A DNA stretch of 42,822 bases, taken from Flavobacteriales bacterium. GTDB lineage: Bacteria > Bacteroidota > Bacteroidia > Flavobacteriales > Flavobacteriaceae. Below the pieces are notes generated by a model that saw only the letters and a program-made list of their open reading frames with translations, ran no database searches and had not been told where the DNA came from. The translations under genes and the position numbers were made by a program. The DNA lies in contig JALVST010000049.1 in NCBI GenBank assembly GCA_027024205.1, positions 1 to 42,822 of the forward strand. The letters are read 5' to 3'. Position 1 is the stretch's first letter, and each line of letters opens with the position of its first letter. Below, in pieces: positions 19,784-29,674 of the stretch.

Positions 19784-20776
19784 TTATTTAGTTTTTGTGC
19801 TATCGACTTTTGTAGTATCCCGTTTGGTATTTTGACGTTTTTTGAAGAACAATCTTTCTTTAAAGTTTTTGATTTTTTCGGACAGTTTTTCAAATTTACC
19901 TTTACTGTCTTTGTTTTCGGTAATGGTTTGTTTCAAATCTTTGATAACATCAGCCAACTCTTTATATTCTTTATCTTTTTTACCGTATCCCATGGCATCA
20001 GCCAATTGTAATTGATAATCGGCATTGTCCAGATAAAGCAGAGCTACTTCTTTTTTATCTTTATCGTCAGACAACATGGCGGCAGCACCTAATTTAATAA
20101 ATTCTTCGGCTCGCAATACCGGTAACGGCATGTCTATTTTTTCCATTACCAATGTATTTAAAGCTCTCATTAAAATAATAGCTGCTTCATCTTTTTTACC
20201 TTCATCCAACAAGGCGGCAGCGACTCTCATAGCCTTGGGATATGTGACCAATGGTAAGTAAGATACATTGACTGTAAACTCACTGGTTAAGTTGGCTAAT
20301 ATTTTTTTGGCAACTTGATAATAACCGTCATCCATTGCTTTTTTAGCCGCATCGGTTACTTGATATACGGTAGGTATATCGACAACAACATCATTTACTT
20401 CGTAAGTAACATTAACGGGCACCAAAGCTACTGAAGGATCTTTGGTAATTAAAATTTCCAATTCGCCTATCAATTTAGCCAATTCTTCTTTAGCTTTTTT
20501 GGTTTTGTCTTTGGCGATATAATTCAAGACATTATTGGTCTCACGTAAAATAGCAACTGCTTGTTTTGTGCTTTCGGTTTCTTTGTATGCAAAATCGTTT
20601 TGCATGGTTTTAGCGATATTGTTTTGCAATTCGCGGTCACTTATTTTGACGTGTTCCGGTTTTACCGGTGTTTCTTTTTTTATTTCGGCTTTTTCATTTT
20701 TACCGGTTGTTTTATCTTGGGCACAACTCGTAAATATGATGGCCAATGTTGATAATGCTAAAATTGTTTTTTTCAT
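19784..20776 (-). CDS. YfdX-family lipoprotein
   Basis: Lipobox IIFTSCAQ; AIAILRETNNVLNYIAKDKTKKAKEEL-type N-region, VALVPVNVTYEVNDVVVDIPTVYQVTDAAKKAMDDGYYQVAKKIL. Confidence 0.8.
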   Translation of the reverse strand: MKKTILALSTLAIIFTSCAQDKTTGKNEKAEIKKETPVKPEHVKISDRELQNNIAKTMQNDFAYKETESTKQAVAILRETNNVLNYIAKDKTKKAKEELAKLIGELEILITKDPSVALVPVNVTYEVNDVVVDIPTVYQVTDAAKKAMDDGYYQVAKKILANLTSEFTVNVSYLPLVTYPKAMRVAAALLDEGKKDEAAIILMRALNTLVMEKIDMPLPVLRAEEFIKLGAAAMLSDDKDKKEVALLYLDNADYQLQLADAMGYGKKDKEYKELADVIKDLKQTITENKDSKGKFEKLSEKIKNFKERLFFKKRQNTKRDTTKVDSTKTK

Positions 20777-21151
20777 TTTCTTAAATTTTTATGTTTTCGG
20801 TATTGAGATGTGCAAATCGTTTGCCATTATGAAAAATATAGACATTTTGTCATTTTTTTACATTAAAGTGTCATAAAATAGGAAGAAATTGCAGTATTGT
20901 TATTGGATTTTCTCCGCTTTCATTTTGATGGAACGAAGCGGTACAACAACCGACGGGTAATCTTTGCAAGTAGATTTCTCAGTCGTTCCTCCTTCGAAAT
21001 GATAAGCATTTCAACAGAACCTTTACGACGAAGGCGTAAAAAGGAATAAAAGAGATGGGAAATTAATTTTCAATCCCGCTCACAGTGGAGACGGGATGTC
21101 ACTTTGTTCCATTTTTCATTTTCAATTCATTCGCTCTTTCTCGCTTTTTAT

Positions 21152-22027
21152 TCAATGGTCAGGTATAATATAAATTTTAGGGTCGTCTCTGTGCCACTCG
21201 GGTTGGATATAGGTATGATTGATATGAAATTTTTCTTCAAGTAATTTCTCTATGCGTTCACATATTTTATCAAACTCGGACAAGCGAATATCTTTATTAA
21301 ATTCTACATGAGCTTCCAATCGAATATCGTTGTCGTTGAGTTGCCACAAGTGAACGTGATGCATATTTTTAACAGTAGGTAAACTTGTAATAACCTTTTC
21401 CACTTCGGCAATATCTATGTTTTTCGGGGCAAATTGCATGATAATTTGTACAGATTCTTTTAAAATATCCCAACTGACATACAGCAAATACCCGGCAATA
21501 ATTAATGAAAGTAAAGGGTCTATGAAATACCATTTATGATATTTTATAAGTAATCCTCCGGCTAAAACTATTAAAGAAGTAAAGACATCACTAAACAAAT
21601 TGACATAAGTTGATTTAATGTTCAAATTGTTTTGTGCGTCGGATTTAAGGATTAAAACACTTAATATATTTAAAACAATACTCAAAATAGATAAATAAAT
21701 AACCCAATCACTTTCTATTGTTTTAGGTTGATGAAATCTGATAAAAGCTTCGTAAATCATGATAAAAGACAGGACTATCAGAATACTGGCATTGATAAGA
21801 GCCGCTACAATTTCCGCACGTTTATACCCGAATGTTTTATCTGTGGTTTGTTCTTTTTGTGTGGCTAATCTGTTTGCAATGTAACTGATAATCAACGAAA
21901 TAACATCAGAAAAATTATGCATGGCATCTGATAACAATGCCATACTGCCCGATACGATACCACCAATTACTTGCGAAACCGTAATGATGATGTTTAAAAA
22001 AATTGTTATGAGCAGTCTTTTTTGCAT
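21152..22027 (-). CDS. Cation diffusion facilitator family transporter
   Basis: GSMALLSDAMHNFSDVISLIISYIANRLA, TFGYKRAEIVAALINA, HHVHLWQLNDNDIRLEAHV. Confidence 0.95.
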   Translation of the reverse strand: MQKRLLITIFLNIIITVSQVIGGIVSGSMALLSDAMHNFSDVISLIISYIANRLATQKEQTTDKTFGYKRAEIVAALINASILIVLSFIMIYEAFIRFHQPKTIESDWVIYLSILSIVLNILSVLILKSDAQNNLNIKSTYVNLFSDVFTSLIVLAGGLLIKYHKWYFIDPLLSLIIAGYLLYVSWDILKESVQIIMQFAPKNIDIAEVEKVITSLPTVKNMHHVHLWQLNDNDIRLEAHVEFNKDIRLSEFDKICERIEKLLEEKFHINHTYIQPEWHRDDPKIYIIPDH

Positions 22028-22091
22028 ATACAGATATTATAAAGCAAAATTAGAAAACTTTTTGGTATAATAAGTTGAAATTTGAATTTAC

Positions 22092-22124
22092 AAAACAAGC
22101 CGTTGATTATCAACGGCTTGTTTT
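22092..22124 (-). terminator. Perfect 15-bp stem, 3-nt loop terminator-type hairpin
   Basis: aaaacaagccgttga tta tcaacggcttgtttt; lies past the 3' end of the gene ending at 22146 (minus strand). Confidence 0.85.
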
Positions 22125-22145
22125 GATATAATTTAAATTAGATTA

Positions 22146-23543
22146 TTATTTATTTGATGAGAAAAACTTTGGTTTAACTGTTAGCATTGTATAAAAGAAA
22201 TAGTTTTTACCGGGATTTGTAATTCCTTTAAGATTATTAAAATCATTGGATGGTATTGCGTAGGAAAAACCGGTATGTAATTTGATATTTTTATCAAATT
22301 TCTTAATAAATGTTAAATCAATAAACTGAGCCAAAGAACTACCACTGCTTACTTTAAGTGTATTCTTTTTAATGTTGTTGACATTAGTTACATTATTGTA
22401 AGATAGTTTGAAAACATTTTTTGCATTAAATTTATATAACAAATTTAGAGAAATGTTTTGAATACCGGCATTAAAATATGTTTTAGGAATAACAAACCAG
22501 TCCATATAGCCTTCGTAGTATGGGTGACGTCCACCGTAAAGTAAGTTGTATGTATGATCTGTTTTTAAATACTCCGGATCAGTATTTTCGGCATTATTAC
22601 CTGATAATCTTTCCAAACATGCAGATAATTCTAACTGTTTATTCATCGCACGGTAACCTATTTGAGCCGTAATCATATTTGCCGAAATATTTTTTCCTGC
22701 AATGTTTTTTCCGTTTTGTAAAAATAAATTGTTTTTTGCAAATATGCCGTTTGTTGCTTTTTTTGTCATATTATAATTTAGATGTAAACCTTCGGTGTAG
22801 GTAACATATATGATATCTTTTGTCCCTTCTTTTTGATAACCGGCGGCAATTCCCGTAAGTGATAAATACCACTTTGGAGACATACTTTTTTTGATGTAAA
22901 TGAAATTTTGGGTAATGATAGGGTTTACATTTCCAAAGTATTCAGTTCCATCGCTGTAATCATTTCCGCTTAAATCTGCCGATTTACTGTTAAAAGAACC
23001 GCTTAAATCTACTTGCCAACCACTTTTTTTGTTTAAATAACTGTACAAAACGGCATCATAGGTTTGACCTCTGTCCCACCAATTTCGCCAAGAAATATGT
23101 CTTTGATCATCGTATTTCATTTCTTGTCGTCCTATACGTATGCGACTCATTTCTCCTGTTTTAAATTCTACCCAGGCTTCATAAACATCAATGGTGTTAT
23201 ATGATTTTCCTTTTACACCGGTATGATTAACAATATCTTCATCTCCCCATACACGAACATCTTGAATGGAGAAAAGCGTTTTTATTTTATTATTTTGATA
23301 CTTTAGATTTAACCTGCTTCTTTGACCTACATGTATGGCGGCATTTGTTTTTTCAATCACGGGTTTCTTATAACCGTGTAAGATTTGTGCTCTGGTTCTG
23401 AATTGCCCATCTATTTCAAATTGTGCATTCATACTTATAAAAGTGCTGATAGCTATGATGCTTAATAATATTTTAGTTTTCATTATTTGTGTTTTTTTAT
23501 ATTTTACCGTTATTAAATGTTCTTTTTTCTGTTTCTTGTCCAT
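22146..23543 (-). CDS. Alginate-export-like outer membrane porin
   Basis: Signal peptide MKTKILLSIIAISTFISMNAQ then FEIDGQFRTRAQILHGYKK..., IGRQEMKYDDQRHISWRNWWDRGQTYDAVLYSY. True start probably the internal Met. Confidence 0.75.
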   Translation of the reverse strand: MDKKQKKEHLITVKYKKTQIMKTKILLSIIAISTFISMNAQFEIDGQFRTRAQILHGYKKPVIEKTNAAIHVGQRSRLNLKYQNNKIKTLFSIQDVRVWGDEDIVNHTGVKGKSYNTIDVYEAWVEFKTGEMSRIRIGRQEMKYDDQRHISWRNWWDRGQTYDAVLYSYLNKKSGWQVDLSGSFNSKSADLSGNDYSDGTEYFGNVNPIITQNFIYIKKSMSPKWYLSLTGIAAGYQKEGTKDIIYVTYTEGLHLNYNMTKKATNGIFAKNNLFLQNGKNIAGKNISANMITAQIGYRAMNKQLELSACLERLSGNNAENTDPEYLKTDHTYNLLYGGRHPYYEGYMDWFVIPKTYFNAGIQNISLNLLYKFNAKNVFKLSYNNVTNVNNIKKNTLKVSSGSSLAQFIDLTFIKKFDKNIKLHTGFSYAIPSNDFNNLKGITNPGKNYFFYTMLTVKPKFFSSNK

Positions 23544-24590
23544 TTAATATGCTTCTTGTAAGGCTTTTTCCAGTTTGAAATTGTAAATCTTTTTAGATGT
23601 AAACGGATGCCATTTGTTTTTTACAAGTTTACTGTGCATAAAACTGTTAGCGCCATATTTTAAAACTCTTGCATCATAGCCTAATAAGTTTAAATAAGCC
23701 GCTACCATAGAAGCGTGTTGTCCGGTAAAGCAATATAAAACTATTGGTTTGTCAGTCGGTAAGGTGTTTAAAAATGTATCCTTTGACAAGGATTTTTTTG
23801 GTGTATATTGTACGGCTCCGGGAATGTGTCCTTGCAAATAATGATCTTTCGGCCAATAGTTTATCACATAATATTTTTCCTTATTATTAAAAACTTCGTC
23901 AGCACTTACCAATTTTGATTTGAAAGGGTCCATTAGTATGTTTTCGGCTTGTTTTTCGAGTATTTTTTTGGCGTCTTTTTCTCCGGTAAATAGTTTTGGA
24001 TATTCTCCGGCTTTGTTTTTTGGATGTTCGTCTGTTTCAAGTTGCTCAATATATTTATCCGATATGTTTTTTAACCAATAATTTTTGGCATTCTCCTTAT
24101 TCCAAGAACTCATACCGAATTTCATAGCGTAAACATTATCATATCCCAACATATTTAGTAAACTGGTTAAATAACTGGCGGATTGTCCCGAATAACAAAC
24201 CATGACTATTTTTTCATAGTTATCAGGGTTGATTTCATTTTTAAAATAATTTAAAATATCATAATATTTTACATTTTTAGCACCTTTGATATGTCCTTCT
24301 TCAAAATGTACGGGTTTCCTGACATCAATGACCAGAAAATCCTCTTTACCTAAATTCTCTTTCACTTTTTTGGCATCGATCATTGCAGGGCAATACGGAC
24401 TGTTGATGTAGTTGCCGTTTTGTTCTAAATAATCGACCAATAAATTAAATTCATCGACTTGTTGTGCTTGCAGGGTGTCTTGTTTTTCCGTTTTGGTAGA
24501 ATCAGGTATCTGCTTTGGCTCATTTCTACAAGTAATAAAAACTTGAGAAAGAATAAATAGTACAATGATTTGATAGATTTTTGTTTTCAT
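23544..24590 (-). CDS. Lipoprotein with two rhodanese domains
   Basis: Lipobox VFITCRN; FLVIDVRKPVHFEEGHIKGAKNV...MVCYSGQSASYLTSLLNMLGY and HYLQGHIPGAVQY...VLYCFTGQHASMVAAYLNLLGY. Confidence 0.88.
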   Translation of the reverse strand: MKTKIYQIIVLFILSQVFITCRNEPKQIPDSTKTEKQDTLQAQQVDEFNLLVDYLEQNGNYINSPYCPAMIDAKKVKENLGKEDFLVIDVRKPVHFEEGHIKGAKNVKYYDILNYFKNEINPDNYEKIVMVCYSGQSASYLTSLLNMLGYDNVYAMKFGMSSWNKENAKNYWLKNISDKYIEQLETDEHPKNKAGEYPKLFTGEKDAKKILEKQAENILMDPFKSKLVSADEVFNNKEKYYVINYWPKDHYLQGHIPGAVQYTPKKSLSKDTFLNTLPTDKPIVLYCFTGQHASMVAAYLNLLGYDARVLKYGANSFMHSKLVKNKWHPFTSKKIYNFKLEKALQEAY

Positions 24591-24834
24591 AATAGCATTT
24601 TTTATGTTTCTTGTACGAAATTATATCCGAACAAAAGCAAAAATACTGATAAATGTCACGAAAGTTACACAAATAAATAAGCAGGAAAACTTTGTTTGTT
24701 ATTTTAAAAGATTTGTCATTTTTTACCTGATTTTTAATAAAATACAGATAAATATATGTTTTATGGAAAGCGTTTGAGAAGTTGTTTTCTCAAGAGTTAA
24801 TTATAAAACAGGAATTTATTCTTAACTAAATTTT

Positions 24835-27800
24835 TTACTTCTTAATACTTCTAAAAATTTTGAATTTCTCGTTTTTAAGCTGAACCCTAACAAATATCAA
24901 TGTATTCTTCTTGATATTTACCGGAACAAAAACAGCAGTTTTATTTATCTTTCCGTTAAACAATGTTTGTCCTAAATAATTGAAAATGTGAATATTGTCT
25001 ATATTCTCATGACTATTTGTGTTTATGAAAAAACCTTGTCCGTTATCTATCATAGAAATATTATTACTTTCAGCATCAATCGAACTTGCTCCGTTTACAA
25101 AAACCAGCTCAAATCTGTCTTCATCTCTATCGGTAATATTTGAAGTAAACGAATAAGGATTATCAGTCAAATTATGTATTATATTAGTTAAATTATCTTT
25201 CAAATACACATTTTGTCCGTTTGCAAAAACACCTTGTGCTTCGTCCAAATTAATTTGATGATTTACGGTATCGTCACTGATTTCTATACCCAACGGAACG
25301 ATTTTAGTGTCGTCAAAACTACTTAATGTTTGGATAGCGAACCTTCTTTCATCATTGTTAATAATGGAGTAAAAATCCGTTTCATTGACGTTATTAATCA
25401 ATTTTTGTCCATCTTGTCCGTCTGTAAATCCGTCATCACCGGTATCTTTAAAAGCAATGGCTATTTGACGGTATTCACCGGCTGTGTTTGTTAAACTCAG
25501 TTTGATTAAATCCAAATCGTTTTGCGTTCTTAAAAAAGTGTTATTCGGAGTTTCTACACGCATCTCATTGGTAAATTTAATGGTACCGTTATCTTTGACA
25601 TTTACAAAAAAACTTTGACAGGATGCCAGATATTCCGGGGCAGTTGTACCGGCACTACCGGCATTAACCGAAACAAAATGTTGACCGTCGTAGGTGGCCA
25701 TTGCATAATCATTAACGGTAAAATTATAAGCACCGGGTCCCGGATTATTTGAGGATATGGATGAATCGTGTGTCCAATAATAGAAAGTACCTTCCAGAAT
25801 TTGAGTTGTAGCATTGTTAATATCATATAATTTTTTTACGTCTATGGCACTCGGGTAGGGATTACCTATTAAATTAGAATTGGTATGTGCAGCATCTGCG
25901 CCCGTTAAACCGTCAGTGTGGTATTTGTCTTTAAATACCGGTACTTTTATTACACCGTTATTGGGTTTTCCTGAAAAAACCACACTTTGTATATGTGTCT
26001 GTGATAAGGCATTTGGGTCAAATGGAAATGGCGAGCCTTCGCCCATGGCTATATAGCCGGTACCGGGTATCATAGTATCGGTTGGCATCACAGCCTCCCA
26101 ATCGTCTCCGTTATCGTCAAAACCATCGGGATTACCGCTTGTTTGAGGAATACCGGTATCATACAAATCTAAAAAATTTTGCGTATTGTATTTGTAGATA
26201 TGATTTTGTGGATTATTGGCAAATGGGCCGTTTATGTTTTCATCGACAACCGGTGAAGCCCAGAATGTATAATCGTAGCTGACATAAGGACGGGTTGTTT
26301 TATGGATATAATAAGTTCCGGAGCCATTGATAACCCCATCATTATCAATCATAACAAGAGCCGCTTGATTATTTACTTCTAACGTACCGTTGTTGGTTAA
26401 ATCGGTTTTAATTTTTACAAAGTGAGTGGAGTCAACGGTTACAGTTACCCCTGATTTAATTTTTAAGGAACAAGCTATTAAATCATTGTTATTTACGACA
26501 TAAGATGTTTTAAAGACGGCAGGTTTGGTATCATCGGGTATGCCGTTTGTCCAGCCAGGAGTGCCGTTAATATTTTTCCATTCGGTCAGGTTTGTCATGT
26601 CACATTTGCTTGATCGTTCAACAGCGCCTATATCCGGGTATGAATCTCTTTGATTTTTGTAATAATCGTCACTCGGTACATAATTACCCGTTTCGCCTTG
26701 ATCAATAGCCGGTGAAGTGGAAAGTATTCTTAAATCAAAAGGGTACGTTTCATCATGGTAAGCAGCCGGGGCATCGGCAAAAAGCGGGTCTTGTTCAATA
26801 CCGTTTTGATTATTTACGTCATTGTCGTGAGCTAAGGGACCGTTAATGCCGTAAATCAAATTATTTTTAGCAACCAGATTGGTCGTATTATTGTCCGCAG
26901 ATAAGGCAAAACCGTTCCAATCCGTATCTACTACGGATATATTGTTTATCATCTTGATATCATCACCGTTTTGACAACTGATACCTATATTTTTTCCGGA
27001 TTGATTTCCGTTAGCATAAGTTACCGTATTGGTATAAGAATTCATAAAACAGGAGTTGTTAATAATATCTACATGATAATTGTCTTTCATATGTATCCCG
27101 CTATAGCCGTTCCAATAGCAAATATTGTTGGTTACCAATATTCTACTTTGTCCGTTATGCCAAGCATTGGTATTATTTTGTTGCAGAGAAATACCTTTTC
27201 CTTCATCAATACGCGGATTGATGATGGTTTTTTGTGGTGTCCACGAATAAATTTCATTATAATTGTGATGTATCAAATTTCTATTTATGGTAACACTGTT
27301 GGAAGTATTCCCAACAGGTTTGGTTTTGGAGATGACCAAAGCGTGTGTGCCGGCATAAGACCGTGCCGAACAACGGTAAATTTCATTATCCGATATTTCA
27401 ACAAGTTTACTTTTTGCGACTCTTAACCCGGCTCCGGGAGTATGATGAATGGTATTATTTATAATCTTAATGTTATTGCATAAAGACAAATACATACCAC
27501 GGGTATCGGTGTAAGAGGGCCTTATGACATTTTTAGAGCTAATATCAGGATAAATATCGGTATCTTCAACAATGTGGTCTCCGTCATTATCCTCTTCATT
27601 CCTGTGGTGAATATCATTTGCATTAGGATGTGTAACAGTACCGGTAAGAGTATTATCATCAATTATATAGATGAACTGCAAAGCCAGTGCCGTACTCAAC
27701 GGAATACGTTCGACTTCGCCTTCAATATTGAGCCCTTCAAAGCGTAAATAAGAACTGTTTCTTACCCGTATAATATTGGCCCCATCACCTAATATTTTGG

Positions 27801-28143
27801 TATTTTCATCATAAGCTTTAATAGTGATATATTGGTTGGCATTGCCATTTAAATTATTAACTTGCAAGGTATTTTCGGCATGCCATACGTGTGGATCTTC
27901 GGGATGGCCATTGTAAGCATAATTCGGATTATAACTTTGGTTGTGATAGGTCCCGATAATTGAAATCGTATCACCGGGTTGAACGGAATTTAAGGCTGTA
28001 TTAAAACTTTTATAAGCCGTGCTAACACTTGTACCGTTATTTGAATCCAACCCGTTTTGTTGGTCAACGTAGTAGGTTGTTTGGGCATTTATTGCTTGAA
28101 TAAAAAAAATGAAAATAACCGAAAAAAAAGTTTTTATAGACAT
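24835..28143 (-). CDS. Secreted right-handed parallel beta-helix protein with T9SS type A-like C-terminal region
   Basis: N-term TTYYVDQQNGLDSNNGTSVSTAYKSFNTALNSVQPGDTISI; beta-helix repeats (NNIKIINNTIHHTPGAGL, RILVTNNICYWNGYSGIHMKDN); C-term NIHIFNYLGQTLFNGKINK...KFKIFRSIKK. Confidence 0.8.
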   Translation of the reverse strand: MSIKTFFSVIFIFFIQAINAQTTYYVDQQNGLDSNNGTSVSTAYKSFNTALNSVQPGDTISIIGTYHNQSYNPNYAYNGHPEDPHVWHAENTLQVNNLNGNANQYITIKAYDENTKILGDGANIIRVRNSSYLRFEGLNIEGEVERIPLSTALALQFIYIIDDNTLTGTVTHPNANDIHHRNEEDNDGDHIVEDTDIYPDISSKNVIRPSYTDTRGMYLSLCNNIKIINNTIHHTPGAGLRVAKSKLVEISDNEIYRCSARSYAGTHALVISKTKPVGNTSNSVTINRNLIHHNYNEIYSWTPQKTIINPRIDEGKGISLQQNNTNAWHNGQSRILVTNNICYWNGYSGIHMKDNYHVDIINNSCFMNSYTNTVTYANGNQSGKNIGISCQNGDDIKMINNISVVDTDWNGFALSADNNTTNLVAKNNLIYGINGPLAHDNDVNNQNGIEQDPLFADAPAAYHDETYPFDLRILSTSPAIDQGETGNYVPSDDYYKNQRDSYPDIGAVERSSKCDMTNLTEWKNINGTPGWTNGIPDDTKPAVFKTSYVVNNNDLIACSLKIKSGVTVTVDSTHFVKIKTDLTNNGTLEVNNQAALVMIDNDGVINGSGTYYIHKTTRPYVSYDYTFWASPVVDENINGPFANNPQNHIYKYNTQNFLDLYDTGIPQTSGNPDGFDDNGDDWEAVMPTDTMIPGTGYIAMGEGSPFPFDPNALSQTHIQSVVFSGKPNNGVIKVPVFKDKYHTDGLTGADAAHTNSNLIGNPYPSAIDVKKLYDINNATTQILEGTFYYWTHDSSISSNNPGPGAYNFTVNDYAMATYDGQHFVSVNAGSAGTTAPEYLASCQSFFVNVKDNGTIKFTNEMRVETPNNTFLRTQNDLDLIKLSLTNTAGEYRQIAIAFKDTGDDGFTDGQDGQKLINNVNETDFYSIINNDERRFAIQTLSSFDDTKIVPLGIEISDDTVNHQINLDEAQGVFANGQNVYLKDNLTNIIHNLTDNPYSFTSNITDRDEDRFELVFVNGASSIDAESNNISMIDNGQGFFINTNSHENIDNIHIFNYLGQTLFNGKINKTAVFVPVNIKKNTLIFVRVQLKNEKFKIFRSIKK

Positions 28144-28356
28144 AGTTACTTGTTATTTTTGTGTTGTTAGAGACTTCAAATATAAAAAGATATAATTTGA
28201 AATACCATTAATCTGTTGTAGTATAATTATAGCTGAGGCTTAAAAATCAGTTTATATGAAACAAACCCGGTAAAATTGTGTGAAATAATTATCTGATTAC
28301 AAAATCAATAAATGATGTTATAAATGTAAAAAAATTTTACAATAAATTAATTTTTT

Positions 28357-28767
28357 TTATTGTACCGGATCGTAATATTTGTGTGTTACGGGGTTAATTG
28401 GAAAATTTTTTCGAGCGGGATTACATCTGGTCAATCTGTCAAAAGCATCCATAATACCGTATATAACGCCGTTCTTTTTGATACTTTCAACAGCATATAC
28501 CGAACAAGAAGGTGTAAAAACACATGAATCAACATCCTGAGACGAAAAAACTTCTTTATAAATTAGAAATAATAGTGAAAAAACAAATTTAGCTTCGTTG
28601 TGTGATCCTTTTACTTGGTATGCCCAATTGTGATGATGCACTTGCGGTTCAAAAAAATTGTGAAATTTGGAAATACCGGTTTGTTCTGTATTTTGTCCCT
28701 GCGAATAAACGTTTAAACTCACTAATAACAGTAAAAAAATAAGGCAAATTCGTTTCATTTTAATCAT
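28357..28767 (-). CDS. YidD-family protein (membrane protein insertion efficiency factor-like) with N-terminal signal peptide
   Basis: CVFTPSCSVYAVESIKKNGVIYGIMDAFDRLTRCNPAR...YYDPVQ matches the YidD pattern; N-term MKRICLIFLLLLVSLNVYSQ. Confidence 0.8.
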   Translation of the reverse strand: MIKMKRICLIFLLLLVSLNVYSQGQNTEQTGISKFHNFFEPQVHHHNWAYQVKGSHNEAKFVFSLLFLIYKEVFSSQDVDSCVFTPSCSVYAVESIKKNGVIYGIMDAFDRLTRCNPARKNFPINPVTHKYYDPVQ

Positions 28768-29674
28768 TTTGAGTGTTGGATTGACACTTTGTGGCCGAAA
28801 TATAGTAATGTTTCTTTTCTTTATCGTTTAATTCGGTTGACAGGGCGACTTGCCGCAGTAAATTATTTTTGACAATGTCCGCTTCGCTAAATAAACGGTT
28901 ATGGCACAAAGTTAAATAATATTCGGTTTTAAAAAAAATGTTTTCAGGGTAAGTTTCGCTTAGCCATTTGATATAATCAAGTGCCTTTTGCATATCATGT
29001 TCAAGTGTAGCGTATATTTTATACAATAAATAATGAGCTTCGGTACGGACGACTGTATCCGTGTCAAATGTTGCTTTTTTCAAAAAATTTAAACCGGTTT
29101 CTTTGTTTTTGTCAGAATAACCGTATAGTAAAATATTGGCTAAAACGGATTCTTCTTTGGCATAATTAGTGAAATAATGATAGATACCTTTTATAAAATT
29201 TTTTCTACCACTTTCCGGCATTTCTGATATGAGCATTTCTGATAAATTCAGTATTTTTATCAATAATAAAGACGATTTGATTTTGTTTTTTTCCAAATTA
29301 TTTACTCGCATTTTTAATATATAGGCGCTGAGTCGCGTTAATTTGTCTTCCAAATTTTCATTTTGCCGTTCAGCCTCAATAGAACGGTTGATATATTTCA
29401 AACAAAGTTTTTGATTGGCTTCATCATTTTCACCGTTTAGAATATACCACCATTGCAAATTGGCTTTTAAATAATAAAAATGGTTATCGGGAAGATGTGC
29501 TGCTTTTAAATTCGCAATATCTTTTTCATATTTTGTGAATTGAAAGCGGTATATTTCGGTTAATACTTCGGAAATTTTTTTGTTTAACAACAAAGAGTCT
29601 TGCTGACCCGAAACATTGTAAGTCAGCAAAAATAAAAAGAAGATTTTCAAATAAATTGTGATTTTCAACTTCAA
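28760..29674 (-). CDS. Secreted TPR-like helical repeat protein
   Basis: Signal peptide LTYNVSGQ; helical repeats (KKATFDTDTVVRTEAHYLLYKIYATLEHDMQKALDYIKWLSETYPEN). Overlaps the yidD-like gene by 8 nt. Confidence 0.7.
   Translation of the reverse strand: MKLKITIYLKIFFLFLLTYNVSGQQDSLLLNKKISEVLTEIYRFQFTKYEKDIANLKAAHLPDNHFYYLKANLQWWYILNGENDEANQKLCLKYINRSIEAERQNENLEDKLTRLSAYILKMRVNNLEKNKIKSSLLLIKILNLSEMLISEMPESGRKNFIKGIYHYFTNYAKEESVLANILLYGYSDKNKETGLNFLKKATFDTDTVVRTEAHYLLYKIYATLEHDMQKALDYIKWLSETYPENIFFKTEYYLTLCHNRLFSEADIVKNNLLRQVALSTELNDKEKKHYYISATKCQSNTQND

Noticed and set aside
26971-27426. 151-aa plus-strand ORF
   Set aside because: Antisense to the beta-helix gene; no recognisable domain.
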